The position numbers were made by a program, and so were the translations under genes. Below are positions 41,684 to 52,300 of a DNA stretch of 64,000 bases, in pieces. How positions within the stretch are numbered: position 1 is the first letter of the stretch; every line of letters begins with the position of its first letter. Source of the DNA: Bog-113 sp963752695 (lineage in GTDB: Bacteria; Acidobacteriota; Terriglobia; Bryobacterales; Bryobacteraceae); assembly GCA_963752695.1 (NCBI GenBank), contig CAVVZB010000004.1, positions 124,001-188,000 of the forward strand, given 5' to 3'. Under the pieces are notes generated by a model that had not been told where the DNA came from, ran no database searches, and saw only the letters and a program-made list of their open reading frames with translations.

Positions 41684-44347
41684 CTAGCGGGCGTGCGGAA
41701 CCGGACCCGGCGCCTTAGGATTGAGCCGTGCCGCCAACCAGGAGGGTCCGCCGCCGAAGCCGAAGAAGAATCCGAAATCCTTCGCGTATTTCGTCTGGGT
41801 GGCCCATCCACCTGGACCGATGTCGTTGATGTAGGTGCTGTCGGAGTCCGGTCCGCCCGTCGGTCCGCCGAACATGGCTCCGAAGATGTTATCGCCAAAT
41901 GCCTTAATATTCGGATCGCCGGAGTTCAGGTAAGCAGCGGATACAGCTCCGATGATTTCACCCGCAAGAAACCGGCTCTGTTCTACCGTCCCGCCGCTGC
42001 AGGGAGCGTTATTCGGCGAGATCGGCTCGCAATTGGGGAAGGTTCGGCCGTACCAAAGCCCGCGGGAATCCGGACGATAGCCTTCCGTCGCCAGCCATTG
42101 CTGCACGCCTGTAAGTAATGCAGGAAGCCGCGAATCGGCATTCGCCTCGTTGGCAAAGTGGAGCGCCTGCCCCACCACTCCGAGCATGAACGGTTGCGTA
42201 CCCACGCCTACCAGGGAGTTCGCTTCCCAGCCTCTGCCGCTGGCGCTCGGTCCCTGGTAGGGAATGTTCAAAGTGAGCTGGTTGGGCGAAACAAAGGTGG
42301 CGATATAAGAGGTCGTATCGCCATGCGTCACGCCGTTTGGATCGGCGGTCCAAAACGCATTACCGGTAAACCACGCTTGCTGCCAGTTCGTATTAGTCCC
42401 GGTGACCGTCGTGGAACCATTGACCACCGAAACTGTTCCAGCGCCCCCGTTCCACGACGAGTAACCATTAGTGCTATTGACCCAGTTGCCCGAAGGTTGT
42501 ACCGCCGGCGCCCAGACATTCGTGATCGCAGTTTGCAGTTCCGTTTTGGCGATTGCCGCGTAGCCCGGTGTTTGATCGAGCATCGACGCCAAGGCCAGAT
42601 ACGCGGTCGCATATCCTTCCTCGCGAATGTCGCCCAACGCGTAGCCACCAATCGGTGGATTGTTCACAAACGCGTAGTCCCAAGCTAGATATTGCTCAAT
42701 CCCCGGCCAGTAATCCGGATGGCCGTCCAGCGCCCGCAACATTAGTCCAGTCAGCGCCTGCATCCGCGGCAGCAGAGTGGTGAACCCGAACTGCGAAGCC
42801 CGGCCCTGATCGAACCACGGCATCGAGTACCAGCGATCCGCTAGCGTTCGTGCATAGTTCAGGTAATCGTCGAGGCCGGATCGATAGTAGAGGTTGTAGA
42901 ACGCCATCACGTTGTCGTAATAGTTTGCGTTGCTGCTGCCGTTGATCCACGTCCCGATCTTATTGTTGTCCATGAACGCGTAAGAGAGGTTCCCGGCACT
43001 CGGGGCCGCTACAAAAGCAAGGCCAAGTGTCAGGGAAGTGTCGCTCTCGCAGGAAGCTACACCGTAAGGCGCACGTCCAAACTGTCCCGGGCTATTAGGC
43101 ACGGGGTACCAGACGATTACGCTCGCGCCATTCACACCAAAATTCCCGCCTCCACAGAATGTCGATTGGAAAGTGGTATTCACGCCCGTTACGGTTGCAC
43201 TACCGTTCGTGACCGTGATCGTCCCCGCCTGCGCGGTATTCCACACGTCAAGGTAATCGGTGCTCTGTAAGCCGCCGAAAAAATCCGCTAGCTGTTGGTG
43301 GCTGGTGTCGAAGTAGGGCCAAGGGCTCGCTCCGAGCCGCAGCATCGGCCCAAAGACGGCGCTGATCGCGTGATTTTGCGTGATCACGACGTCCTTCGAA
43401 TCCGTGTTAACCGAGCCGTACTTGATCGTATTCGCGCTGGACTGGCCGGACGAATCGGTTACCGTTAGCTTGATCGTGTAGGAACCGAACTCGAGGCCGG
43501 TGATGGTCGGCGTTGCCGAGGTGGTCGAGTTCCACACCAGAGTGTTGGGTCCGGAGACTTGCGTCCACTTGTAGCTCAATTGCGGGTTGCCGTTCAACGA
43601 ATAGCTTCCGCTCGAGTGCAGAACCTGCGGAACGCCAGCCCGCAGAATTCTCTGAGGGCCTTGGGAGCACACGGGGCCGTACAGCGGCGCACCGGAGTAG
43701 GCCAGTGGCAGAGTCGCGGCAACCACCGAGTGTTGCGCGGAAGCATCGGTGAGGTTCCGTTCGAGTTCGAAGTCGGCCAAATCGCCGCCGGGGGTAGATG
43801 CCGGCCCAGTTGCAACCGGCACGGCTGCGGAGTACCAGCGTAAGTAGTCCAGAATGCCGTTGGTCAGCAGATCGCCGAATTGTGCTTGCGTGGGCAATGT
43901 CGCGATTCCTATTGCGTCGATCGGGAGCGATGCGGTCAAAGTCGCACCCGTTCCGTTTGCGCTCCACACCTGAACGTTGAACGTCATCGCGGCTGTGTCA
44001 CGCTGCACGCGCAGAATCACGTCGCTCATTCCAACGATATTCAAAGAAATGGAGTTGCCTTGACCTTCGGTGAACGAATCGAGCCAGTCAGTCACCACCA
44101 GCGGCGAGGGATATCCCGTACCGGAGAACCGGACCTGCAATCCGGGCAAACTCACAACATTGGTGAACGAACCCGCTTGCGCCCAATTATGGATTCGCAG
44201 TTCGACGCGGCTCGAAGAAATAGAGGTATAAGGTGCTGAGTTGTTAATAGGGAAGGTAAGAATCTGACCCGGGGACAGTACCACGCCCTGTCCAGCTAGA
44301 GCGGACGACGCCGCTAGGAGAGTAAGAAATACGAGGGTTGCTTTCAC
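41684..44347 (-). CDS. Large secreted protein, LamG-like/PKD-like/helical toroid (paralog A)
   Basis: 887 residues with signal peptide MKATLVFLTLLAASSALA. Region about 20-190 is beta-rich and LamG-like; 220-310 resembles a PKD domain (SYKWTQVSGP, TVTDSSGQSS); about 310-470 is a spacer; 470-880 is helix-rich with repeated Tyr/Trp/Asp motifs (YYDNVMAFYNLYYRSGLDDY, DRWYSMPWFDQGRAS, ALDGHPDYW), like an alpha/alpha-toroid hydrolase or lyase. Strongly similar throughout to residues 1-900 of the 1355-residue protein at 49328. Function not known; a carbohydrate-active role is inferred. Convergent with the deacetylase. Confidence 0.78.
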   Translation of the reverse strand: MKATLVFLTLLAASSALAGQGVVLSPGQILTFPINNSAPYTSISSSRVELRIHNWAQAGSFTNVVSLPGLQVRFSGTGYPSPLVVTDWLDSFTEGQGNSISLNIVGMSDVILRVQRDTAAMTFNVQVWSANGTGATLTASLPIDAIGIATLPTQAQFGDLLTNGILDYLRWYSAAVPVATGPASTPGGDLADFELERNLTDASAQHSVVAATLPLAYSGAPLYGPVCSQGPQRILRAGVPQVLHSSGSYSLNGNPQLSYKWTQVSGPNTLVWNSTTSATPTITGLEFGSYTIKLTVTDSSGQSSANTIKYGSVNTDSKDVVITQNHAISAVFGPMLRLGASPWPYFDTSHQQLADFFGGLQSTDYLDVWNTAQAGTITVTNGSATVTGVNTTFQSTFCGGGNFGVNGASVIVWYPVPNSPGQFGRAPYGVASCESDTSLTLGLAFVAAPSAGNLSYAFMDNNKIGTWINGSSNANYYDNVMAFYNLYYRSGLDDYLNYARTLADRWYSMPWFDQGRASQFGFTTLLPRMQALTGLMLRALDGHPDYWPGIEQYLAWDYAFVNNPPIGGYALGDIREEGYATAYLALASMLDQTPGYAAIAKTELQTAITNVWAPAVQPSGNWVNSTNGYSSWNGGAGTVSVVNGSTTVTGTNTNWQQAWFTGNAFWTADPNGVTHGDTTSYIATFVSPNQLTLNIPYQGPSASGRGWEANSLVGVGTQPFMLGVVGQALHFANEANADSRLPALLTGVQQWLATEGYRPDSRGLWYGRTFPNCEPISPNNAPCSGGTVEQSRFLAGEIIGAVSAAYLNSGDPNIKAFGDNIFGAMFGGPTGGPDSDSTYINDIGPGGWATQTKYAKDFGFFFGFGGGPSWLAARLNPKAPGPVPHAR

Positions 44348-44400
44348 TGATGCCTGAACCAGACATCGGCGAAATTTTTACGAACTGTAGGACATATGTA

Positions 44401-45687
44401 TCACAAAACGGGGACTGGCGCCCCTGTCCTTTCCCGGCTTCGGAAGAACCAGTAAGCACCCGCCATCACCCATACCTCAACCAGAAAACTGGTGACCGAA
44501 ACTGCGATCGAGGGCGTCGTTACGAATAGAAGAGGGATGAGAATAATGAAATTAAACGCCCCAGCCGACATTACCAGCCGCGACCACTCCTTCTTAAATC
44601 CCATGCCCAGCATGTAGAAGGTGGCGTAGATCGCCGAAATAGCAAATGCCAGAGGCGTAAACGACATAATCTGTAACAACGGCACGCTCGGGGCAAATTT
44701 GCTGCCGAGCAGGAGCATCCCAAGGGGCGGCGCTACCCACAATAATCCACAGGAAATAGCCACGAACGGGACTACAAATCGCAGCGTGTTCCTCCGAATA
44801 AATGCCATCCCTTCCCGCGGCGATTCATGCGAGAGTCGGCTGATATGCGGATAAATGGCCGTAGTCAGTGGCGATACGAGCGCTTTGCCTGCCTCGACAA
44901 GCCTCTGCGCCGCACTGAAATAGCCCACTTCCGCAGGCGTTCCCACCAGCCCGAGAATGAAGGTATTGCTGCGTGTATAAAGCGTGATCGCGGCGGTGGA
45001 GATGAAAACGTTCCACCCCTCGGCGAACGTGCGCCGGATCTCCGCAAACGATACGCGGGTTAAGCGCGCCGTCGTCATCTTGCCGAATCCGATATACGCG
45101 ACGGCCCCCGCTAACAGCAGGCTACCCGAATTGATCGCCGCGACCATGAGGTAATCGGACGGTTTTTTCACCATTAGGAATGTCGGGGCCAACCCTAGCA
45201 GGCGCGCGCCAACTTCCCGATACGTGATGCTTTCCATTTTTTCCAAGCCCTGGAATAGCCAAACAGGAAACACTAAATTAGCGAGAATCACCAGGAAACT
45301 CACAAAGAAAAGCGGAGCCTCGGCGCGAAATTGCGGCACCGCAAACACGATAGCGGTAAGTGCGATAAAACTGCCCACCATCAGGATCGTCTTCGCGTAC
45401 ATAGTGGCCGAGAAGATCTGGGACAACTTCGCCGGATCGTTCCGATGGATGGACACCTCGCGCGTTGCCGTGAGATTGAATCCGTACTCGGTTACCGCTT
45501 GGAAGTACGCAATCAGCGAGCCTGCAAAGGCAATGGCCCCATACTTTTCCGGCCCGAGTACGCGGAACACATAGGGAAACGTGAACCACGGAAGGATGTA
45601 GGTTGCCGCCTGAATGCTGTACAGCGACAGCGCGTTACGGACAATGGCGCTACGGAAAAAACGTTGCCGGCGTTCTGCGGTGATCAT
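44401..45687 (-). CDS. Oligosaccharide flippase (Wzx/RfbX type)
   Basis: MOP-superfamily membrane protein, 428 residues, about 12-14 hydrophobic segments. The N-terminus VRNALSLYSIQAATYILPWFTFPYVFRVLGPEKYGAIAFA is characteristic of flippases that move lipid-linked sugar repeats to the periplasmic face. TREVSIHRNDPAKL, and PLTTAIYPHISRL in the middle also fit. Start ATG at 45687; TTG at 45702 is possible. Cotranscribed with the GT2 gene just upstream (18-base gap). A companion Wzy polymerase was not found in the window. Confidence 0.88.
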   Translation of the reverse strand: MITAERRQRFFRSAIVRNALSLYSIQAATYILPWFTFPYVFRVLGPEKYGAIAFAGSLIAYFQAVTEYGFNLTATREVSIHRNDPAKLSQIFSATMYAKTILMVGSFIALTAIVFAVPQFRAEAPLFFVSFLVILANLVFPVWLFQGLEKMESITYREVGARLLGLAPTFLMVKKPSDYLMVAAINSGSLLLAGAVAYIGFGKMTTARLTRVSFAEIRRTFAEGWNVFISTAAITLYTRSNTFILGLVGTPAEVGYFSAAQRLVEAGKALVSPLTTAIYPHISRLSHESPREGMAFIRRNTLRFVVPFVAISCGLLWVAPPLGMLLLGSKFAPSVPLLQIMSFTPLAFAISAIYATFYMLGMGFKKEWSRLVMSAGAFNFIILIPLLFVTTPSIAVSVTSFLVEVWVMAGAYWFFRSRERTGAPVPVL

Positions 45688-45705
45688 CGAACCGCCGTCC
45701 AAAGA

Positions 45706-46701
45706 TTAGCGCTGCTCACTCTTCATCGTACGTCCGTTTGTCGCGAAAACTTTATGGCACTCGCGCGCCAACGCAACAAGACCAGGAGTCCATCGCAGCG
45801 CCAATTCGGCGGCAGAGAGCTTAGGACGCTTGAGAAACTGGTTGGCGGAGCGGAACCGTTCCGCGGCCTCCTGCAGCCGCCCGTCGCGAAACGCCCGCTT
45901 CGCAAGTTCCAGGTCGCATTCCGCCGTCCAGCGCAGGCGCGCGTCGGCCAGGGCCTTCGCCTCGTCCGACGTTAGTTTCCATTCCCGTTCCAGCTTCTCG
46001 CCCACCAGCATGAGGAAACCGAACATCTCAACCGCGTCGGCGGACGCGCTGTCGCCGCGGACCCTGTACCGTGCGATCGGGCGATCATGGTGCAGGATTC
46101 GTCCCCCGAGCTTAGTGATCCTGAGCCACAGATCGAAGTCTTCGCACTTGCGGATGCTCTCGTCGAACAACCCCGCACGCACCAACATGTCGCGGCGAAT
46201 CACTGACATCAGCAGCACGGTTACCGTCCCGCGCAACAGACTGCTCGTGCTTACAGGCTCATTCGATGGGCAGAAATCCTCAATCGGCGAGCCCTCGCAG
46301 GGATCGTCCCCAAAGATAAGAGCACTGCCGTAGATCATGTCGGCTTCGGGATGTTCGCGGAATTGCTCTATCTGCACGGCGAGGTATTCCGGCTCATAAA
46401 GGTCGTCCCCGTCCAGAAACGCAACGAATTCCCCCCGGGCCTCGCGAATGCCCGTGTTTCTGGCCGCCGATGGCCCGGCATTCCGCGCATGTTTCAAATA
46501 CCGGATCTTCGTCAGGTAAGGCGCCAGCGCGATCTCCAGGGCCTCAGTGTCCGGACAAGCGTCGTTGACAACCAGAATCTCGAAATCGCGAAATGTCTGA
46601 GCCAGAACGGAGTCAATTGCCTGTCCGACGTATGCGGTAACCCTATAAGCCGGGATCACCACGCTAACCGCTAAAGCCTGCGGCAGGGCCTGTCCGCTCA
46701 T
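45706..46701 (-). CDS. Family 2 glycosyltransferase
   Basis: Inverting GT-A glycosyltransferase, 331 residues. VSVVIPAYRVTAYVGQAIDSVLAQT, then LVVNDACPDTEA, GPSAARNTGIREARGEFVAFLDGDDLYEPE with the DxD metal site. The C-terminal part (DFDLWLRITKLGG) holds the acceptor/catalytic Asp. A tail of about 70 residues is helical and charged. Likely adds a sugar in a surface glycan that the neighbouring flippase exports. Start ATG at 46701; the divergent large secreted gene starts 163 bases away. Confidence 0.9.
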   Translation of the reverse strand: MSGQALPQALAVSVVIPAYRVTAYVGQAIDSVLAQTFRDFEILVVNDACPDTEALEIALAPYLTKIRYLKHARNAGPSAARNTGIREARGEFVAFLDGDDLYEPEYLAVQIEQFREHPEADMIYGSALIFGDDPCEGSPIEDFCPSNEPVSTSSLLRGTVTVLLMSVIRRDMLVRAGLFDESIRKCEDFDLWLRITKLGGRILHHDRPIARYRVRGDSASADAVEMFGFLMLVGEKLEREWKLTSDEAKALADARLRWTAECDLELAKRAFRDGRLQEAAERFRSANQFLKRPKLSAAELALRWTPGLVALARECHKVFATNGRTMKSEQR

Positions 46702-46864
46702 GCTGAGATACTCGGGGACACTCTTTCACCCAAGTCTACAGGAGCCAAGCGCCACACCACGTGCGCCGGAAATTCTCCTTTCGGGGTATACCGTTGTGAT
46801 CGGATACAAACCAGGACAGTTGTTTTCCCCGCAATCGGGCGGCGCCGTTATACCTTAGAAGATC

Positions 46865-49219
46865 ATGCGAGCGCCCCTGCTGCTATCGGTTCTAATTGCC
46901 CTCGCAATCTTTGCCTCGCCTGCCAGGAACCAGCCTGCGGCGGGCACGCGACCCATCATCACCGCCGTCCCGTATGCTTCGGGCGAAATTTCCGCCGCCA
47001 TTCGTTCGCAGGTTGCCTCTTGGATGGCCGGGCACTTCGGGCTAATCATCGACGGCGGGATGGATCTATCGCCGTTCGTTCAGGAAACTACCTGGGCCAA
47101 GTATGTAGACAGCGCCTACATTTATGCGCCCGAGGTCTACGCCTTCAATCACGAATTCTCCGCTAACAGCGGCTTTGCCCATCCCGAAGACATGTTGCTG
47201 CACATCAACCGCGATTACACAATCAATGCGAATCTCGCCTGGCAGCACCTGGACCAGTTCGATTTCTTCGAGCAGCGCGACTATTTGAACGGTGGGCCTG
47301 GCTCCCCGGCTCAGGCGGTGAATGGCGCGATTACCTCCGTTGGAAGCACCTACACTGACGTCACCGCCACTATTTACGATGGAGCGCACTCCACAACAGT
47401 CGCTGATAAGCTCATGCTCGGTTATGCCGAGCCGTTCGATCTGATTAATGTCACTTTGCAGTCCGCGCGAACCGGAGGCTCGGTAAGTTGGCAATATTGG
47501 AGCGGGGCCTGGACAACTTTGCCCGTCCGAGCGGATTCGACCAACGGACTAACCGCTACAGGCGCGATCCAGTTCAATCCTCCAGCTAACTGGCGGGTTG
47601 CCATCCTGAACAACTCGCGCCCGAAATATTGGGTGCGCGCGGTGGTTTCGGGTGCGACAGCTAGCCCCGTGCTCGCTAAGGTCTACGGCGATGATTGGCT
47701 TTCCCATGCTGGTACTAACAACGCCCGGGGCTGGAGTGCGTCCGACCCCAACCGTATCAACATCGGGATGGGAAATTTGGAGTACAACGCAAACCCTCCG
47801 GCTAACGCGACCGCCCGGTTCCGCTATCAGGCTAGGGCTACTGGAATCTGGGCTGCGAATGCTACCGTAGGCAATCCGTCCGATGTCCAAAACGCCCAAC
47901 CGACCTGGGCAACGCTCTTGCTTTGGGAGTGGCAGCAGTCAGCCGCCGCCACCATGGGATTTCACTATACTGGCGCGCTCTTTGACGACGGTGGCACGCA
48001 ACCCCAGATCACTAGTCCCGCTTTGCCGATTGAAGCCCTCTCCGACCTGAAAGGATCCTGGAGCGCCAACATGCTCTCCATGTTCCAGTTCCTTCGAAGC
48101 CAACTCCGGACCAGTCACGGCGGCAGTTTCCGGGTAGGTGCGAATGTCAGCGATCTGAAAGTTGCATTGCAGGTCGATTTTTCCATCAAGGAACTTGCCG
48201 GGAGCTATCCGCGGATCGGAAACATGCCATTACCTGAGGCCGACATGTTTTTGCCCGCCAACAATCCGTTAAGCTCGATCCGATCCTTCGCGCTCTGGGA
48301 TAACCAGCATTTCGGAGTAACTGAGGCGGGGGTCTTCTCGAATCCCGACCAGGGAAACCGGACCCCTATAGCCCTGCTCGGCTGCTACGAAATCATGGCC
48401 AACGCGAATACCGCGCTGCAATACAACACCTTCGGTTGGACCTACCTCGATACCGACGAGTATTACTATTGGACCCCGGTCACCACGCTCGCGGCCGGTC
48501 TGCCCGCCGACTCTTCCAATAGCTCAAAACTGCTTCAGCTCACAGATGACTCGGAGATTACTCTTCCTGGCGGAATGATCTGGAAGAACGCGGCCGTGGC
48601 CACGAGCGCAAGCCAAGCGCCCAACATTTATGGCTATGCGTTTAAGATTGGAACCGATGTTATCCAGCCATTCAGGGACGGATCCAATCAGTGGCACACG
48701 TATACGCCGTTGCTGAATAGTTATCCCGCGGGGACGCCCGTTTCGTACGCACAGTTGGGGCACCAAGGGGTTGACCCGGTGCCGGACGCGCGTAACGTCT
48801 TTTACTGGGCCAACCACTTTCCCGCGATGGACGTCGATCTCGGGGTGCCCGACCCCAATGGCTGGAACAAAGGCCAACGCGACACAGCCTACATCGTGAA
48901 AGCGGCTGCCAGTGGCAACCCGGGAAATTGCGTAGGCCCTTACGACTGTCCCGAATTCTGGCGTCGCGATTTCATGAACGGAATTGTTATCGCGCACGTT
49001 TTTCACGATGGGAATAAGCCCTCCGAATTATTGACCTACGGACCGGTCAAACCCATTTCTCTAGGCGCCACCTATTACCCACTCCGCGCTGATGGCAGCA
49101 CCGGGGCGGGAATCGATCAGCTTCAACTGCGTGCGGGCGAAGCCGCAATTTTAATGAAAAACCCACTCCGGCCGCCGGTCCATCATCCGGGCGCCGTGCT
49201 AAAGTCATCCGGCAAGTAG
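46865..49219 (+). CDS. Large secreted glycoside-hydrolase-like protein
   Basis: 784 residues with a signal peptide (MRAPLLLSVLIALAIFASPA). The first part reads like the edge of a TIM-barrel glycosidase (FGLIIDGGMDLSPFV, SAYIYAPEVYAFNH). A beta-sandwich insertion (about 150-290) shows GGSVSWQYWSGAWTTLPV and PKYWVRAVVSG, a pattern common in carbohydrate-binding modules. Further parts carry FDDGGTQPQI and YLDTDEYYYWTPV, with acidic residues that could be catalytic. No CAZy family can be named with confidence. The gene belongs to the glycan-associated cluster. Confidence 0.75.
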   Translation: MRAPLLLSVLIALAIFASPARNQPAAGTRPIITAVPYASGEISAAIRSQVASWMAGHFGLIIDGGMDLSPFVQETTWAKYVDSAYIYAPEVYAFNHEFSANSGFAHPEDMLLHINRDYTINANLAWQHLDQFDFFEQRDYLNGGPGSPAQAVNGAITSVGSTYTDVTATIYDGAHSTTVADKLMLGYAEPFDLINVTLQSARTGGSVSWQYWSGAWTTLPVRADSTNGLTATGAIQFNPPANWRVAILNNSRPKYWVRAVVSGATASPVLAKVYGDDWLSHAGTNNARGWSASDPNRINIGMGNLEYNANPPANATARFRYQARATGIWAANATVGNPSDVQNAQPTWATLLLWEWQQSAAATMGFHYTGALFDDGGTQPQITSPALPIEALSDLKGSWSANMLSMFQFLRSQLRTSHGGSFRVGANVSDLKVALQVDFSIKELAGSYPRIGNMPLPEADMFLPANNPLSSIRSFALWDNQHFGVTEAGVFSNPDQGNRTPIALLGCYEIMANANTALQYNTFGWTYLDTDEYYYWTPVTTLAAGLPADSSNSSKLLQLTDDSEITLPGGMIWKNAAVATSASQAPNIYGYAFKIGTDVIQPFRDGSNQWHTYTPLLNSYPAGTPVSYAQLGHQGVDPVPDARNVFYWANHFPAMDVDLGVPDPNGWNKGQRDTAYIVKAAASGNPGNCVGPYDCPEFWRRDFMNGIVIAHVFHDGNKPSELLTYGPVKPISLGATYYPLRADGSTGAGIDQLQLRAGEAAILMKNPLRPPVHHPGAVLKSSGK

Positions 49220-49327
49220 TCTTCTCCAACGTTTTCATAACAAATCTATTGTTCGTGGTGAAAACGACAACGCCACTCCACCTTCCTCATTTTCATTCCA
49301 ATCGGCCTTAGTGGATAAGAAAGAATC

Positions 49328-52300
49328 ATGGAAGCAAAACCAGGAAAATATTTGGCAATTATCTCTTTATATTCCTTTGAATTAAAGAAAAGATGCTATA
49401 AACTCGCCCTAATATCCCCGGTGCGAATCATTACAGTTCTTTTAAGTTTGGCGATCTCGTCAGCGTACGCCAGTCAGGGAGTCGTCCTCCTCCCCACAGA
49501 AACTCTCAACTTCGCCATTCCTAACCAGGTTCCCTACTCCACCGCCACGTCAACCCGAATCGAACTCCGCATCCATGCCGGGCTGCAGCCCCAGGATGTT
49601 GCAAACGTCGTTAGTGTTCCTGGAATGCAGTTGCGCCTGGCAGGCCCGGGGAACGGATGTGCGCTATTCGTCAACGATTGGCTGGACAACTTCGCGCCGG
49701 GTGTGGGCAACGGGCTGTGTGTCAATGTCCCCGGGTGGACGGACATGCTCATGCGCGTGCAAAGAGACGCCGTGGCGGGCAACTTGACGGTTCAGGTTTG
49801 GGACGCAGATGGAACCGGGCAACCGCTTTCCTGGAATTTACCGATGCTCTCACTAGGATCGCAGCCGCTTCCCACTCAGGCCTATATCGGCGACGCCGAA
49901 ACCAACTGCGTTCTCGACTATGTGCGCTGGTTCAGCTCAACCGTAAACGCGTCCGTCAGTCCATTCAATTCCACCGTCGGAGACTTGGCCGATTTCGAAT
50001 TCGAGGGCACGCTTGCCGACACTTCGCCTCAAAATGAAGTAATTACACCGAGCGGTCCGCCAACCTATACGGCTTCCCCGATTTACGCCCCGCTGGCCTC
50101 GCAAGGCGTTCAACGCGTTTTGAAGGCCGGTGTTCCGGCCATCCTAGACGCTTCGGGAAGCAGTTCCCTCAACGGGTCTCCCACCCTCAGCTATCAATGG
50201 GCGCAGGTGTCCGGTCCTACCCAGCTCCAATGGAGTTCCACATCCACGGTCAATCCGAGTATCACCGGACTTGTCTTCGGTTCTTATCAACTACAACTGA
50301 CCGTGACCGATTCGTCGGGCCAATCCTCGTCCAACACCTTGAAGTACGGCGCCGTATTCACCACACCCAACGACGTGGTTATTCCGCCGCAGGGCTACGT
50401 TACGTCCATCCTTGGCCCCATGCTCCGATTGGGCGCCAGTCCCTGGCCCTATTTCGATACCTCGAACGTAGCGATGGCCAACTTCTTCGGCGGCTTACAG
50501 TCTTCCGATTATCTGGACGTCTGGAATAACGCCCAGCCGGGGACTATCAATGTCATCAACGGGGGAACGTCGATCACGGGAACAGGCACTACCTTCATAT
50601 CGACGTTTTGCGGCGGCGGCAATACAGCAGTCACGGGCGCGACACTAATCGTGGGCTACCCGGTACCCAATGCTATCGGTCAATGGGGTCGGGCTCCTTT
50701 GAACGTGATTTCCTGTCAGAGCGATACCGCGCTTACCGTGGCGCAGCCCTACTTCGCGTCACCCAACGCGAACGCCCTGAACTTTGCCGCCATGAACAAC
50801 ACCCAGGTGGCAACCTGGATTAACGGCAGCAGTAACGCTAATTATTACGACAATGTCATGGCTTTTTACAGCCTTTACTACCGCTCCGGCATCGACGATT
50901 ACCTGACATATGCCCGCACGTTGGCTGACCGCTGGTATACCATGCCCTGGTTCGATCAGGGCCGCGCTTCATTGCTCGGCACGACGACCCTGTTTCCACG
51001 CATGCAGGCCATTACCGGACTTGTCCTGCGCGCCCTTGACGGCCACCCCGAATACTGGACCGGAATCGAGCAATACCTGGTATATGACTACGGCTTCGCA
51101 AATGCTCCGCCCACAGCGGGGATCGCCATGGGCGACATTCGCGAACAAGGCTACGCGACAGCCTTCTTGGCTCTTGCCGCTCTGTACGATCCCAATCCAG
51201 TAAGTCAAGCGTTGTTCAAGACCCAGGTAGAGACTGTCCTGTCCAATGTCTGGGCCGTGGCTGTGCAGCCAGCCGGTAACTGGATGAATGCCAGTTATGG
51301 ATATGCCACATGGAACGGAAACGGCGGCACGGTCACCGTTACTAGTAATTCGACGACGGTGATAGGCAATGGGACGGTTTGGCAGCCATCCTGGTTCGGC
51401 GCGGGTTCGGTCTGGACGGCGGACACTAACGGAGTCACCGACGGGGACCCCATCAGTTACACGGCCACCTACATCTCGCCCACCCAACTTCAGCTGAATA
51501 TCCCTTACCAGGGCGCCACTAACTCGGCCCGGGGCTGGCAGACCAACAGCCTGGTCGGCGTTGGCACCCAGCCGTTCATGCTGGGCGTCGTTGGGAACAG
51601 TTTTCGCTACTCCTATTTGGCGACTGGTGATTCCCGCATACCCGGGTACCTGAATGGTTTGCAAAACTGGCTGGCTACTCAGGGGTACCGCCCGGATTCG
51701 CGCGGACTCTGGTATGGCCGGGTGTTCCCGAATTGCGAACCGATCGCGGTCACTAATCTTGCCTGCAGTGGTGGGACGGTCGAGCCGAGCCGCTTCCTTG
51801 CGGGAGAAACCGTGGGCGCGATTTCAGCGGCTTATCTCTCGAACGGGAACCCGGCAACCGCCGCTTTTGGCGACAACATCTATGGAGCGATGTTCGGAGG
51901 ACCAACCGGCGGCCCGGACTCGGACTCCACCTACATCACCGACGTCGCGCCGGGAGGCTGGGCGATGCAGAATAAACTTTCCAAGGACTTTGGATTCTTC
52001 TTCGGATTCGGCGGCGGAGCTTCCTGGCCCGCGGCGCGGCTGGGAGCCAGCGCCCAATCACCAGGTGCGGGTTGCAGCTTCTCATTAGATCAAAGCGCGG
52101 GTGCTGTTCCAAATTCGGGAGGCTCTGGAACTATCAACGTTACCGCATCCGATCCAAACTGCGCCTGGACTGCGACAAGTACCAATCCGGCGGTGGTCAT
52201 TACCTCTGGGGCGGCCAGTTCAGGTACGGGCACGGCCGGCTACTCAGTAGTGGCAAATGCCGGTCAGGCACCCCAATCGTTTACGGTCGCGGTCGCGGAC

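Noticed and set aside
46702..46864. Possible small gene or riboswitch in the 163-base divergent gap
   Set aside because: No frame with a convincing start and no strong helix set. Only ordinary promoter-length DNA is seen.
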